Positions 8,961-18,914 of a stretch of DNA of 64,000 nucleotides are shown here, in pieces. The notes under the pieces are model-generated. The model was not told the DNA's origin. It did no database searches and saw nothing but the letters and a program-made list of their open reading frames with translations. A program made the translations under genes and the position numbers. The stretch comes from Hydrogenophaga sp. (GTDB lineage Bacteria; Pseudomonadota; Gammaproteobacteria; Burkholderiales; Burkholderiaceae_C), in contig NZ_JAHBZK010000001.1 in the NCBI RefSeq assembly GCF_019635465.1, forward strand, positions 124,001 to 188,000, in the 5' to 3' direction. Numbering within the stretch: the first letter of the stretch is position 1; every line of letters starts with the position of its first letter.

Positions 8961-9353
8961 ATGGCCTCCCCCGACGACACCCCCCGCACGCTGCGCTGGC
9001 TGCTGTGGCTGGCGGGCACCTTGTCGTTGGGCCTGGGCATCGTCGGCATCGTGGTCCCCGGCCTGCCCACCACACCGTTCGTGCTGCTGGCCGCGGCTTG
9101 CTACGCCAAGGCCTCACCGAGGCTGCACGGCTGGCTGCGGTCACACCGGTTCTTCGGCCCCATGGTGCGCGACTGGGAAGCCCACCGCAGCCTCACCCGC
9201 CGCACCAAGCGTTTTGCGCAAGTCACGATGCTGGTGATGGTGAGCCTGTCGGCCTGGGGCCTGCGTGACAGACCGGTGCTGCTGGCGGTGATGCTGGTGG
9301 CGGCTGCGGTGGGTGTGTGGGTGGTGGCGCGCATCCCCACGCGCCAGCCCTGA
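8961..9353 (+). CDS. YbaN family (DUF454) inner-membrane protein
   Basis: A 130-residue protein with about three or four hydrophobic segments. It has the family signature VVPGLPTTPFVLLAAACYAK followed by SPRLHGWLRSHRFFGP. The function of the family is not established. The start ATG at 8961 lies 47 bases after the FAH gene, so it could be read from the same transcript, but a metabolic link is not obvious. Confidence 0.85.
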   Translation: MASPDDTPRTLRWLLWLAGTLSLGLGIVGIVVPGLPTTPFVLLAAACYAKASPRLHGWLRSHRFFGPMVRDWEAHRSLTRRTKRFAQVTMLVMVSLSAWGLRDRPVLLAVMLVAAAVGVWVVARIPTRQP

Positions 9354-9380
9354 AGCTGCAGCGGCCTGCAAGACCTCGCA

Positions 9381-9491
9381 ACCCGCGCAGCGGCGGCGCG
9401 TGGGGGCCGACCGATTCGCCGCCGGGCCGCCCCAAGGCGGATCAGCCCCCTTGGGGGGCAGCGACCCGCGCAGCGGCGGAGCGTGGGGGCC
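9381..9491. repeat. intergenic REP-like element with two 28-base direct repeats
   Basis: Two copies of a 28-base unit (9381-9408 and 9464-9491) differ at one base; both begin ACCCGCGCAGCGGCGG and end GCGTGGGGGCC. Between them is a short hairpin, GCCCCC/GGGGGGC at 9445-9459. The unit occupies the gap between two convergent genes and reaches the pgk stop codon. G-rich and C-rich elements of this sort recur between genes in Comamonadaceae (recollection, not a search). It may act as a bidirectional terminator. Confidence 0.6.
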
Positions 9492-10688
9492 CTATTTCGC
9501 CCGCCGCGCCAGCACCTCGAAGGCCGGCAGCGTCTTGCCCTCGAGCACCTCGAGGAAGGCGCCGCCGCCGGTGGAGATGTAGCCCACGTCCTTGTCGATG
9601 CCGTACTTGGCGATCGCCGCCAGCGTGTCACCGCCGCCGGCAATGCTGAAGGCGCTGCTCTCGGCAATGGCCTGCGCGATCGCCTTGGTGCCGCCTTCGA
9701 AGGCGGCGAACTCGAACACGCCCACCGGGCCGTTCCAGACGATGGTGCCCGCGGCCTTGAGCATCGCGGCCAGCCTGGCCGCTGTCTGCGGGCCGATGTC
9801 CAGGATCAGGTCGTCGTCGGCCACGTCGCTGGCCGCCTTGACCGTCGCTTCGGCGTCGGCCGCGAAGCGCTTGGCCACCACCACGTCGCTGGGGATGGGC
9901 ACGTCCGCGCCGCGCGCCTTCATGGCCGCGATCACGGCCTTGGCCTCGTCCAGCAGGTCGGGCTCGGCCAGGCTCTTGCCGATCTTCAGGCCCGCGGCCA
10001 GCATGAAGGTGTTGGCGATGCCGCCACCCACGATGAGCTGATCGACCTTGCTGGCCAGGCTTTGCAGGATGGTGAGTTTGGTGCTGACCTTGGAGCCGGC
10101 CACGATGGCCACGAGCGGGCGCTTCGGGTTGGCAAGCGCCTTTGCGATGGCATCCATCTCGGCCGCCAGCAGCGGGCCGGCGCAGGCCACGGGCGCGGTC
10201 TCGGCGATGCCGTAGGTGGTGCCTTCGGCGCGGTGCGCGGTGCCGAAGGCGTCGTGCACGAAGATGTCGCACAGCGCGCCCAGCTTCCTGGCCAGTTCGG
10301 GCTTGTTCTTCTTCTCGCCCACATTGAGGCGGCAGTTCTCCAGCAGCACCACCTCGCCCGGCGCCACCGAGAAGTCGCCGTCCACCCACTCACCGATCAG
10401 ACGCACCGGCTGACCCAGCAGCTCGGCCAGGCGCACGGCCACGGGTTGCAGCGAGTCCTTGGGGTCGTATTCGCCTTCGGTGGGCCGGCCCAGGTGCGAG
10501 GTGACCATGACGGCCGCGCCGGCGTCCAGCGCCATGCGGATGGCGGGCACGCTGGCGCGGATGCGGGTGTCTTCGGTGATGCGGCCGCTTTCGTCCTGCG
10601 GCACGTTCAGGTCGGCGCGGATGAAGACGCGTTGGCCCTTGACGCGGCCTTGCGCGCAGAGGTCGGAGAAGCGGATGAAGGCAGACAT
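9492..10688 (-). CDS. pgk: phosphoglycerate kinase
   Basis: Glycolytic and gluconeogenic enzyme that interconverts 1,3-bisphosphoglycerate + ADP and 3-phosphoglycerate + ATP. It has 398 residues from the ATG at 10688 ([20 protein letters not shown]); the frame is open further upstream, but that extension has no family match. Signatures are RADLNVPQD near the N-terminus, TSHLGRP, the nucleotide-site [13 protein letters not shown], and the C-terminal GGGDTLAAI loop. It appears monocistronic. Confidence 0.97.
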   Translation of the reverse strand: MSAFIRFSDLCAQGRVKGQRVFIRADLNVPQDESGRITEDTRIRASVPAIRMALDAGAAVMVTSHLGRPTEGEYDPKDSLQPVAVRLAELLGQPVRLIGEWVDGDFSVAPGEVVLLENCRLNVGEKKNKPELARKLGALCDIFVHDAFGTAHRAEGTTYGIAETAPVACAGPLLAAEMDAIAKALANPKRPLVAIVAGSKVSTKLTILQSLASKVDQLIVGGGIANTFMLAAGLKIGKSLAEPDLLDEAKAVIAAMKARGADVPIPSDVVVAKRFAADAEATVKAASDVADDDLILDIGPQTAARLAAMLKAAGTIVWNGPVGVFEFAAFEGGTKAIAQAIAESSAFSIAGGGDTLAAIAKYGIDKDVGYISTGGGAFLEVLEGKTLPAFEVLARRAK

Positions 10689-10759
10689 GGCAGACGATCC
10701 CGGCGAATGGTGGACAAACCCCGGGATTGTAGGAAACGCGCAGCGGCGCTTGCGCGCAC

Positions 10760-11095
10760 CTACCAGCCGAGCCCGATGTGCAGGGGCAGGTAGACAGCCA
10801 TACCCGCGACGATGGTGCCCAGCACGCCGCGCTGCCAGTAGAACCACGCCGCGCCCGCCAGGGCGGCGTACAGACGCGCGTCCTGCCAGGTCTGCACCAG
10901 GCCGCCGTGGCTCATGACGACCTCGGGGATCACCACCGCCGACAGGGCCGCGATCGGCGCGTACTGCAGACCGCGCTGGGCCCAGCGCGGCAGGCTCCAG
11001 GGTTGGTTGGAGATGAAGAAGAAGCCGCGGGTCAGCACGGTGACGGCGCCCATGGCCACGATCGTCAGCAGGGTCCAGGGATCGACATCAAGCAT
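10760..11095 (-). CDS. azlD: AzlD family branched-chain amino-acid transport subunit
   Basis: A 111-residue membrane protein with about four hydrophobic stretches and the AzlD pattern [11 protein letters not shown] and [16 protein letters not shown]. With AzlC it forms a YgaZH-like exporter of valine and related branched-chain amino acids. Its start overlaps the end of azlC by 8 bases (11088-11095), so translation is coupled. Confidence 0.9.
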   Translation of the reverse strand: MLDVDPWTLLTIVAMGAVTVLTRGFFFISNQPWSLPRWAQRGLQYAPIAALSAVVIPEVVMSHGGLVQTWQDARLYAALAGAAWFYWQRGVLGTIVAGMAVYLPLHIGLGW

Positions 11096-11831
11096 GGCCG
11101 GCTCCAGGGGGCTGAGGGCGGAACCGCTCCAGCACCAGGCACAGTGTCACCGCGCAGGCGATGGCCACCAGGATGTTGAGCTTGAGCGGCAGGGCCCAGG
11201 TCATGACCGCGGCCAGACCCGCGACCGCGGCCGACACCATGCGCAGGCGCGAGGTGGCCAACGAGCACAGCACACCCAGCAGGGCCAGGATGCCGGCGAA
11301 GCCCAGCCCCCAGTCGGTGGGTATGGCGTTGGCCAGCGCAATGCCCAGCAGGCTGGTGCCCATCCAGGCGCCATAGTTCACGGCGCAGTTGCCCATGAGA
11401 AAGGCCTGCTGCTGCGCGATCTCTTCGCTGGTGTGACCCGGGTGGGGGTAACGCCGGGCAAAGAACACATAGCTGAGGTCGCCCGTGACGTAGCCGGTGG
11501 CCAGGCGCTCCCAGCGCGGCAGGTGCATGAGGTAGGGCCGAAGGTGCGCAGAGAACACCACAAAGCGCAGATTGACGCAGAAGGCCGCGGCCAGAATCAC
11601 CCACAGCGGGGCGCCCGCCGCGATCATGGGTACCGCCGCCAGCTGCGCGCTGCCGGCGTAGACGATCAGCGTCATCAGCACCGCCTCGAACACCGACATG
11701 CCGGACTTGACCATGGCCACGCCCGTCATGAGACCCCAGGCCGCGATGCCCATGGCCACGGTGGCCTGGTCGCGCACACCTTCGAGATACTCGGGTCGGC
11801 TGCGGTGCTCGCGTTTGAGAAACAGGATCAC
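11088..11831 (-). CDS. azlC: AzlC family branched-chain amino-acid exporter, large subunit
   Basis: A 247-residue integral membrane protein with about six or seven helices. The family pattern is [17 protein letters not shown] and [14 protein letters not shown], followed by [17 protein letters not shown]. The start is a GTG at 11831 whose last bases overlap the fmt stop (GTGA), so the chain fmt-azlC-azlD is coupled. The substrate assignment is by family only. Confidence 0.9.
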   Translation of the reverse strand: MILFLKREHRSRPEYLEGVRDQATVAMGIAAWGLMTGVAMVKSGMSVFEAVLMTLIVYAGSAQLAAVPMIAAGAPLWVILAAAFCVNLRFVVFSAHLRPYLMHLPRWERLATGYVTGDLSYVFFARRYPHPGHTSEEIAQQQAFLMGNCAVNYGAWMGTSLLGIALANAIPTDWGLGFAGILALLGVLCSLATSRLRMVSAAVAGLAAVMTWALPLKLNILVAIACAVTLCLVLERFRPQPPGAGHA

Positions 11832-12784
11832 GCGACATCTCCCAGACGCTGCCCCGCCGCAAGAGGGAAGCCGCGCAGGAAGTCTGCCGCGCCCAGGCGC
11901 TTGCCACCGGCGCGCTGCATCTGGGTGAGCCGCAGCGCACCGGCGCCACAGCCCACAACGACGCCCGAGGCGTCGGCGGCGAGCACTTCGCCGGGCGCCC
12001 CAACACCCTTGACCGGCACGGCCGCCCAGACCTTGATGGTCTCGTTGCCCTGCACAGTGCTCGCGCCCGGAAACGGATCGAAGGCGCGCACGCGTCGCTC
12101 GATTGCCTGGGCAGATAGCGTCCAGTCGATGGCCGCTTCCGCCTTGTCGATCTTGCTGGCGTAGGTCACACCATCGGCCGGTTGGGGCTCGCGATGCAAG
12201 CCACCGCAGGCCGCCAGCTCCAGGGCTTCGACGATCAGTCGGCCACCCAGCATGGCGAGCCGATCGTGCAGGCTGCCCGTGGTGTCGTCGCTGCGGATCG
12301 ACTCGGCCTCGCGCAGCAGCATGTCGCCCGTGTCCAGCCCCTCGTCCATCTGCATGATGGTCACGCCTGTCTGCGCATCGCCGGCCTCGATCGCCCGGTG
12401 GATGGGCGCCGCGCCGCGCCAGCGTGGCAGCAGGGAGGCATGGATGTTCAGGCAGCCCAGCCGTGGGGCGTCCAGCACCCAGCGCGGCAGTATCAGGCCA
12501 TAGGCGGCCACCACCATGACATCGGCCCTGGCTGCGGCGATGGCGTCGGCCGCCATCGCCGCATCGTCGGCGTAGCGGCCGTCGAGCCTGAGCCCACGCG
12601 GTTGCGACACGGCGATGCCCTGGTCGAGCGCGAGCTGCTTGACTGGCGAGGCCTGCAGTTTCATGCCGCGACCGGCCGGGCGATCCGGCTGCGTCATCAC
12701 GAGGGCGATGTCGAAACCCGCATCGATCAGGCGCTGCAAGGCAACGCGGGCGAAATCCGGCGTACCGGCAAAAATGAGGCGCAT
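11828..12784 (-). CDS. fmt: methionyl-tRNA formyltransferase
   Basis: Formylates Met on the initiator tRNA using 10-formyl-tetrahydrofolate. It has 318 residues from the ATG at 12784 ([12 protein letters not shown]); a TTG nine bases upstream is less likely. The catalytic core is visible in [32 protein letters not shown] and [16 protein letters not shown]. The C-terminal OB-fold begins near residue 210. It sits in the common fmt/def pairing, with one small lipoprotein gene between them. Confidence 0.97.
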   Translation of the reverse strand: MRLIFAGTPDFARVALQRLIDAGFDIALVMTQPDRPAGRGMKLQASPVKQLALDQGIAVSQPRGLRLDGRYADDAAMAADAIAAARADVMVVAAYGLILPRWVLDAPRLGCLNIHASLLPRWRGAAPIHRAIEAGDAQTGVTIMQMDEGLDTGDMLLREAESIRSDDTTGSLHDRLAMLGGRLIVEALELAACGGLHREPQPADGVTYASKIDKAEAAIDWTLSAQAIERRVRAFDPFPGASTVQGNETIKVWAAVPVKGVGAPGEVLAADASGVVVGCGAGALRLTQMQRAGGKRLGAADFLRGFPLAAGQRLGDVA

Positions 12785-12822
12785 GGGTGGCAACGGTGGT
12801 CACCCATTGCGGGTGAAGAGAG

Positions 12823-13308
12823 TCAGAGGCGGTCGGACAGGGCGTCGAGCAAGCGCTCGTCGGTGAACATCAGTTTGCGCACCACGCCCTGCGGGTCGAT
12901 GTGCAGGTGCGCCAGACGCGGGTTGTTGAACTCGAGAAAACGGTAGTTCCAGACCTCGCCCCGAAAACTCCAGACGCGGTCGATCAGGGCCGGCCGACCA
13001 AGCTCTCGCAGCACGTCGTCACGGGTCCAGCGATCGACTGCGACGTGCTGCTCGAGCCAGCGGATGTCGAGCACTTGCTGGTTGCGCACCAGACGGCCCG
13101 AGCGGTCGAAGTCGAGATTGAAAACCTGCTGGCCGGCCGGCTGGCGCGAGTATTGCCAGCGTTCGCCATCGACCAGCGCGTACCTGCCGGTGGGCTCGCC
13201 CAGCAGCGCCTGCACTTCGGTACGCGAACTGCCCAGCGCGACGCGCTCGGGCACTCCTGCGCATGCCACCAGGGCGAGCGCCAGCACCGCCGCCCAGAAC
13301 AGCTTCAT
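12823..13308 (-). CDS. lipoprotein, OmlA/SmpA-like repeat fold
   Basis: A 161-residue predicted lipoprotein. The signal [18 protein letters not shown] has a clean lipobox (LVAC, Cys16). The mature part has two similar units: [20 protein letters not shown] with GERWQYSR, and [15 protein letters not shown] with RGEVWNYRF. That is the pattern of SmpA/BamE-like domains. It overlaps def by ATGA. Periplasmic-side localisation is likely; a link to outer-membrane assembly is only suggested by the fold. Confidence 0.8.
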   Translation of the reverse strand: MKLFWAAVLALALVACAGVPERVALGSSRTEVQALLGEPTGRYALVDGERWQYSRQPAGQQVFNLDFDRSGRLVRNQQVLDIRWLEQHVAVDRWTRDDVLRELGRPALIDRVWSFRGEVWNYRFLEFNNPRLAHLHIDPQGVVRKLMFTDERLLDALSDRL

Positions 13309-13826
13309 GCGCGCTCGGCCTCACGCTGGGCCTTCACCAGCTTGGACTTGATACGGTTGCGCTTGAGCGGCGACAGGTACTCGACAAACACCTTGCCCAT
13401 CAGGTGATCCATCTCGTGCTGGATGCACACCGCCAGCATGCCCTGGGCCTCGATGCTGCGCTCAACCCCTTCTGCGTCGAGTGCGCGCACGCGCACTGCC
13501 ACCGAACGCTCGACGCCGTCGTAGATGCCCGGCACCGACAGACAGCCTTCTTCGCCCTTGCGTGTTTCTTCGCTGGCCCACTCAATCACCGGGTTGATCA
13601 GCACCAGCGGTTGGTCGCGCGCTTCGCTGACGTCGATGACGATGAGGCGCACATGAATGTCCACCTGGGTAGCTGCCAGACCGATGCCGTTGGCGTCGTA
13701 CATGGTGGCCAGCATGCGCGGAATGAGCGCGCGGATGCGGTCATCGACCGCCGCCACCGTCTTGGCCACGGTGTGCAGTCGCGGGTCGGGGTAACGCAGA
13801 ATGGGCAGCAATTCGGGCGGATTCAT
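13305..13826 (-). CDS. def: peptide deformylase
   Basis: Removes the formyl group from nascent N-termini and is a partner of Fmt. It has 173 residues from the ATG at 13826; the extended frame to 13916 lacks the family start. All three motifs are present: GIGLAATQV (GxGxAAxQ), EGCLSVPG (the metal Cys) and QHEMDH (HExxH). The gene is followed by the lipoprotein gene with a 4-base overlap and then fmt, so deformylation and formylation are cotranscribed. Confidence 0.97.
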   Translation of the reverse strand: MNPPELLPILRYPDPRLHTVAKTVAAVDDRIRALIPRMLATMYDANGIGLAATQVDIHVRLIVIDVSEARDQPLVLINPVIEWASEETRKGEEGCLSVPGIYDGVERSVAVRVRALDAEGVERSIEAQGMLAVCIQHEMDHLMGKVFVEYLSPLKRNRIKSKLVKAQREAERA

Positions 13827-14086
13827 GGGGTGATGCAAGCGGTTGCGCCACCGGCCAAAACGACAACAGGCATTGGCACGGTGATGAGCGGAAAGTGCTG
13901 TCGCTATTTTCGCCACTTTTGCGACGACGCGAAATTCCCGCCCGCCATAAACATTGCGCTATCAAAGGCTTGCGCGCAGAATCAAAGGCGACTTGTCAAG
14001 ACTCACGCGCCGTCGGCGACGTTCGAGGGAGCACCTCTCGACGCCTCACCACCGACCCAGCACGTGCTGCCCAGGGGCTCCCGAAC

Positions 14087-15316
14087 ATGCCATCGTCCAC
14101 CCGAGTGTTTTCTTCCATCGCCAGCGCCGTCGCTTGCGTGTGCGCCGCGCAAGTGGCATTGGCCCAGACGGCGGTGGTACCGGCCGAGCAACGCTATCCC
14201 GTCACGCCGGCCCAGCGCTCGACCGCAGCACAGGTTGCGCAAGCGGGCGTTCCGCTCTCCGAACTCTCGCCCAACGCCCCAGACAGCTACACCGTCAAGA
14301 GCGGTGACACGCTTTGGGACATCTCGGGCATCTTCCTGCGCAGCCAATGGCGCTGGCCCGAGCTGTGGGGCATGAACCTCGATGACATCAAGAACCCCCA
14401 CCGCATCTATCCGGGCCAGGTTCTGTATCTGATCAAGGCCGACGGCCGTGCCCGTCTGGCCACCAGCCCCGGCAACGGCGAGCCCGGCACGATCAAGGTG
14501 TCGCCGCGCACGCGCTACGAATCCCTGGCCGACAGCGCTGTGCCGCCCATCTCGCTGCAATCGATCGAATCCTTCCTCACCGAAGCGCTGGTCGTCGACG
14601 AAGACGTGCTCAACCGCGCGCCGCGCATCGTGGCCACCCATGAGGACCGCGTGCTCATCAGCCGGGGCGACCGTGCCTATGCGCGCGCCCTCTCGGCCGA
14701 CACGCCAGAGGCCGAACCCCTCGCAGTGACCAACGCCCGCTCGGCGGGCTATCGGGTGTTCCGCAACGCCGAGCCGCTACGCGACCCGTCCACCAACGAG
14801 ATCCTCGGCTACGAGGCCCACTACCTCGGCAAGGCCAACGTCATCCGCAGCGAAACGCGCCGCGACGGAGTCAACGCCAAGGGCGAGAAGATCACCGAGA
14901 TCGTGCCCGCCAGCCTGGACATCACGGTGGCCAAGGAAGAAATGCGCGTGGGCGATCGCCTGTTGCCCGAGCCGCCGCGCACCTTCACCAATTTCGTCCC
15001 GCGCGCTCCCCAGGGCCCGCAGGCTGGCCAGATCGTGTCCGTCTACGGCAACGCCGTGACCTATGCGGCCCAGAACATGGTCGTCTCGATCAACCGGGGA
15101 TCGCTCAATGGCCTTGAGCCTGGCCACGTGCTGGCGCTGCTTCGCGAGAGCAACATCGTCCCCGACACCACCGACAGCGCCAAGCCGAACCTGCGTCTGC
15201 CCGGTGAACGCAACGGCCTGATGATGGTCTTCCGCACCTTCGATCGGGTGTCTTATGCCATCGTGCTCGATATCGCCGACGGCGTGCGCGTTGGCGATCG
15301 CTTCACCAATCCCTGA
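14087..15316 (+). CDS. LysM-domain exported protein
   Basis: A 409-residue protein. A signal peptide covers about residues 1-26 (ending VALAQ). One LysM domain lies at about residues 68-118 (SYTVKSGDTLWDISGIFL, NPHRIYPGQVLYLI) and would bind peptidoglycan. The ~290-residue remainder (two internally related parts, [16 protein letters not shown]-like and GQIVSVYGNAVTYAAQN) is typical of the Burkholderiales proteins encoded before dprA, of unknown role. The ATG at 14087 is chosen because the signal peptide starts there. It is divergent from def. Confidence 0.88.
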   Translation: MPSSTRVFSSIASAVACVCAAQVALAQTAVVPAEQRYPVTPAQRSTAAQVAQAGVPLSELSPNAPDSYTVKSGDTLWDISGIFLRSQWRWPELWGMNLDDIKNPHRIYPGQVLYLIKADGRARLATSPGNGEPGTIKVSPRTRYESLADSAVPPISLQSIESFLTEALVVDEDVLNRAPRIVATHEDRVLISRGDRAYARALSADTPEAEPLAVTNARSAGYRVFRNAEPLRDPSTNEILGYEAHYLGKANVIRSETRRDGVNAKGEKITEIVPASLDITVAKEEMRVGDRLLPEPPRTFTNFVPRAPQGPQAGQIVSVYGNAVTYAAQNMVVSINRGSLNGLEPGHVLALLRESNIVPDTTDSAKPNLRLPGERNGLMMVFRTFDRVSYAIVLDIADGVRVGDRFTNP

Positions 15317-15322
15317 TTGCGG

Positions 15323-16420
15323 ATGCCGCGTGACGAGCTGGCCGCCTGGCTGCGGCTGCTCCTGACGCCTGGCCTGGGCCGCGCCACCACGAGGCGTTTG
15401 CTGGCCGCATTCGGCTTGCCGCAGGCCGTGTGGGATCAATCCGAGTCGACCTGGGCTACGGTGGTCGGGGGGCCGCTGGCGGCCACGATGACGCGCGAAC
15501 CCGAGGGCTTCGAGGCGGCGGTTGAAGCCCATGCCCGGTGGCTCGATGTGGATGAAGCCCACCATCTGGTGACGTTGGGCGACGCACGCTTTCCGTCCAA
15601 CCTGCTGCAACAGGCGGACCCGCCGATCGCCTTGTTCGTGCACGGAAACCTGGACCCTTTGTTGAGCAATCCCTGCGTGGCGATCGTGGGTAGCCGCAAT
15701 CCCACGCCACAAGGTACGCAGAACGCCCACGCCTTCGGCAAAGCACTGGCGCAGTCGGGACTGTGTGTTGTATCGGGTCTGGCATTGGGCATCGATGGCG
15801 CCGCCCACACGGGTGCGCTCGACGGCGGAGGCCCGACCATCGCGTTCGTGGGCACCGGCATCGACCGGGTCTACCCGGCGCGCCACCGGGCACTGGCGCA
15901 TCGCATTGTCGAACAAGGGGCGCTGGTCAGCGAATACCTGCTGGGCACGCCTCCTCTGGCGCCCAACTTCCCCTCGCGCAACCGGCTCATCGCAGGCGCG
16001 TCACTGGGTACTCTGGTCGTCGAGGCCGCGCTGCAATCAGGTTCGCTGATCACCGCCAGACTGGCCAGCGAAATGGGGCGCGAGGTGTTTGCGATTCCAG
16101 GCTCCATTCATGCCACACAGGCGCGGGGCTGCCACGCCCTGATCCGGCAAGGCGCCAAGCTGGTGGAGTCTGCGCAGGACGTGCTGGAAGAGTTGCAGCT
16201 GGGTGGCCGTACGCCGTCAGACAACCCAGTCGTGATCGACAGCGCGGCGTCGAACCCCCTGCTTGAGGCCATGGGCCACGACCCGGTCGGCCTGGACGCG
16301 CTGCAGGCTCGCACCGGCCTGGACACCGCGCACCTGCAAGCGCAGCTGCTCGACCTGGAACTGGCCGGCGAAGTGGCCCGACTGCCCGGTGGCTTGCTGC
16401 AGCGACTGAGCGCAGGCTGA
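15323..16420 (+). CDS. dprA: DNA-processing protein DprA (Smf)
   Basis: Protects incoming single-stranded DNA and loads RecA in natural transformation. It has 365 residues from the ATG at 15323, six bases after the LysM gene stop. The Rossmann-like core shows VAIVGSRNPTPQG, SGLALGIDGAAH, GTGIDRVYPARH, NFPSRNRLIAG and MGREVFAIPGS. The C-terminal ~70 residues resemble the winged DprA tail (GLDALQARTGLDTAHLQAQL). The upstream LysM gene is cotranscribed in many betaproteobacteria. Confidence 0.96.
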   Translation: MPRDELAAWLRLLLTPGLGRATTRRLLAAFGLPQAVWDQSESTWATVVGGPLAATMTREPEGFEAAVEAHARWLDVDEAHHLVTLGDARFPSNLLQQADPPIALFVHGNLDPLLSNPCVAIVGSRNPTPQGTQNAHAFGKALAQSGLCVVSGLALGIDGAAHTGALDGGGPTIAFVGTGIDRVYPARHRALAHRIVEQGALVSEYLLGTPPLAPNFPSRNRLIAGASLGTLVVEAALQSGSLITARLASEMGREVFAIPGSIHATQARGCHALIRQGAKLVESAQDVLEELQLGGRTPSDNPVVIDSAASNPLLEAMGHDPVGLDALQARTGLDTAHLQAQLLDLELAGEVARLPGGLLQRLSAG

Positions 16421-16437
16421 TCCTGCGCCGGGATCAG
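16417..16437. terminator. hairpin spanning the convergent dprA and DUF1631 stop codons
   Basis: CTGATCC at 16417-16423 and GGATCAG at 16431-16437 are perfect inverted arms with a 7-base loop. Each arm contains one of the two TGA codons. No T-run is present, so efficiency as an intrinsic terminator is uncertain; it may stabilise both 3' ends. Confidence 0.45.
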
Positions 16438-18833
16438 GAGGCCAGCAAGCGCTCCGGATTGGCGTCGAGTTTGGCCAGGGCTTCGCGGGTGGCGCGCACG
16501 GTGAGCGCTTCCTCTTCGCTCGGCACCAGAAGGCCGGCTTGCAGATACGCAGCAACACGGGCCGACTGCATCAGGTAGCAGCGCCCCGCATTGCTGACGA
16601 ACAGATAAAGCTGCCCATGCTGGCTTCGCCAGGCCAGTTGCACACTGCCCAGCTTGCCGTTGTGGTCCAGACCGAACCACGAGCCGATCTGCAGCTCGGC
16701 CGCCCAGGCACGCATGGCCTCGTTCGGCTGGCTGCCGCCCTGGTTGATGACCTCGATGTTGCTGGCATCCACGCCGGTAATGAGTTCGATGCTGTCCGAG
16801 TTGAGGTCGAAGTCGCCAACGCCGCCCTCGGGCAGATAGTCCTCCAGATTGGCCAGCCGCTTGGCCAGGGCATCGAGCTGATTCTGCTCAATCGACTCGG
16901 TGCGCGACATGAAGGCGTCTGCCAGGGTGTCGCTGACCTGCTTGATGTGCTGATCCTGCAGCGCCTGCGGAAAACCCAGCAGGCTCATGCCTTTGCGCAG
17001 CTGCTGCAGGATGCCTGGGAGTTGCTGGATCACGCGCGCCCGATCTTCGCGATTGGGCTTGGCGCTCGCAGCCCACAGCAGATCGGACGCGGCCTGCTTG
17101 AGCGCCTGGGTCTCGGCATGCTTGACGCCTTGCTTGACGCTGGAGACGGCCAGCACGTCCGCCCAGACCTTGAACAGGAAATCGCGCACCTCGGCACGCA
17201 CCGGCACATCGTCGAGCAGTTTGCGCAGCTCGATCGTGTACTGCACCGACAGCGTCTCTTTTTGCTCGACCTGCTGCGCCACGCTGACGAATCGGCTGGC
17301 GCTGCTCTGCTCGCTGAGGTAAGTGGACAAGAACTTCTGGAACTCGTCGTACACGAGTTGAAAGACGCGCCTGCCTGTCTCGGGGTATTGCTCGATGACC
17401 TGCACCACCCGTTTGATTTCGGCCTCGAGCGCCGCCGAGCCGACGTTGGATTCGAACCCCATCACGCACGATCCCATGCGGTCGATCAGGCGCCGCGCCG
17501 GATGCTGCAGGGCACTGAAGAACTCGGGCTCGGCCAGCGCCACGCGCAGGACCGGGATCTGCAAGCGCGCAAACCACACGCGGATGCTGGGCGGAATGCG
17601 CTCTTCGGCCAGGATGGCCTGAAACATCAGCGCCACCACCTCGATCGTCGCTTTCTCGGTTGGGGTGGATGCCGCCTGCTTGAGCTCTTGCGTGCGCTGA
17701 CGCAAGACGGTGGCGGTGCGCTCGACGGTGGCGGCGTCGGCATACGCCACGCCCGCGCCCGTGGCGACCGGCCCAAGCCCCGCGCCGGTCGTGGGAAACG
17801 ACACCGGTCGCATCATGGCCTGCTGCAGGCCGGGGGACGGCGGCAGGATCTCCGTGGCTTCAAAGTCCGGCCCAACGCGATCGACCAGCATGCGGCGCAA
17901 GCGCCCCACGACCCCTTGCGCCCGCATGCGCGCGCGCGCCAGCGGGGAGGTGCCGGTGAGCATGCGCGTTTCCTCGTGCACGCCGCCGGTGCCAGACGGG
18001 GTACCCCGGCCGCTGTGCACCGCGCCACTGCCGTAGCCGCTACCGCGATAGCTCGACGAGGGCGCACCACCTTGGGCACCGGCCTGACCGGGCCCGCCGG
18101 CGTCCTGCACACGCCGGAACGGGGCATGGGCGCCCTGGCCACTTTCCACACGTACGGGCGTAGGCCCGGGCGAGGTGCTCGACTGGGGGTTGCGTTTGAC
18201 CAGCGCCTGCAGGTCGATCTTCTCCATCACCCCGTTGGCCACAAGGTGCGCATTGGCCGACTTGTAGCCGTCCAGCAGCATGGCGGCCAGCAACGGCGCG
18301 ATCTGGTCCTGCACCAAGGCCAGACCATCGCGCTCAAGCCCGGCGGATTTCCATTGCTCCACCAACAGGCGGGCAAACACGTCCGGCAACAGGATGTCGC
18401 TCTTGGAAAGCTCGGTGCGACGCTCCAGGAATTGCACCCGCAGCCGCAGGTCGTTGAGCTCGGAAGACGTCTTGTCGAGCACACGCATGGCGATGCGCGA
18501 TGCCAGGATCTGGTCGTCAATGGCGCCTTCGGCCACCAGCTCCAGTTGGCCCGAAATGCTGCCCGCCTCGGTCAGCCCGGCGCGCGCCGCCAGGTGCTTC
18601 TTCATGGCGGTTCGGCATTCTTCGAGCCAGAGGCCATGGCGCTTCTTGAATGCGCCCCAGGTGTCGCGGCGAACCTGGATTTCAGGTGGTGTGCCGGACG
18701 AATCCAGCAAAGCCGTCAGGCGCTGATCGACCAGCTTGATCAGCTCCGGCAGGGTTCGGCCCATGTGCAGCACAAAGCGCTCGCGCGCCTGCTGCGCCAA
18801 GGCAAAGCCATTTGCGGGGACTGTCGACGACAT
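16434..18833 (-). CDS. DUF1631 family protein
   Basis: A 799-residue protein without signal peptide or clear membrane helix, mainly helical with a low-complexity Ser/Gly/Pro-rich stretch near residues 200-270. The last ~90 residues (IGSWFGLDHNGKLGSVQLAW, LYLFVSNAGRCYLM, VAAYLQAG) resemble a PilZ-like beta-barrel end, which in other proteins can bind cyclic di-GMP. The canonical RxxxR + D/NxSxxG residues are not evident. Function unknown. It converges with dprA and lies about 80 bases upstream of the secF end region. Confidence 0.8.
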   Translation of the reverse strand: MSSTVPANGFALAQQARERFVLHMGRTLPELIKLVDQRLTALLDSSGTPPEIQVRRDTWGAFKKRHGLWLEECRTAMKKHLAARAGLTEAGSISGQLELVAEGAIDDQILASRIAMRVLDKTSSELNDLRLRVQFLERRTELSKSDILLPDVFARLLVEQWKSAGLERDGLALVQDQIAPLLAAMLLDGYKSANAHLVANGVMEKIDLQALVKRNPQSSTSPGPTPVRVESGQGAHAPFRRVQDAGGPGQAGAQGGAPSSSYRGSGYGSGAVHSGRGTPSGTGGVHEETRMLTGTSPLARARMRAQGVVGRLRRMLVDRVGPDFEATEILPPSPGLQQAMMRPVSFPTTGAGLGPVATGAGVAYADAATVERTATVLRQRTQELKQAASTPTEKATIEVVALMFQAILAEERIPPSIRVWFARLQIPVLRVALAEPEFFSALQHPARRLIDRMGSCVMGFESNVGSAALEAEIKRVVQVIEQYPETGRRVFQLVYDEFQKFLSTYLSEQSSASRFVSVAQQVEQKETLSVQYTIELRKLLDDVPVRAEVRDFLFKVWADVLAVSSVKQGVKHAETQALKQAASDLLWAASAKPNREDRARVIQQLPGILQQLRKGMSLLGFPQALQDQHIKQVSDTLADAFMSRTESIEQNQLDALAKRLANLEDYLPEGGVGDFDLNSDSIELITGVDASNIEVINQGGSQPNEAMRAWAAELQIGSWFGLDHNGKLGSVQLAWRSQHGQLYLFVSNAGRCYLMQSARVAAYLQAGLLVPSEEEALTVRATREALAKLDANPERLLAS

Positions 18834-18914
18834 CCGGGCAGTATGACACGAAGACCCCCCTTTCCACCCCGGGGAGCCCCGCTCTGCCCCGGGTTGCGGA
18901 GCCGACTATGGCGG

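Noticed and set aside
9449-9461. CCCC/GGGG hairpin as a simple pgk terminator
   Set aside because: No T-run follows on either side; it is better described as part of the repeat element.
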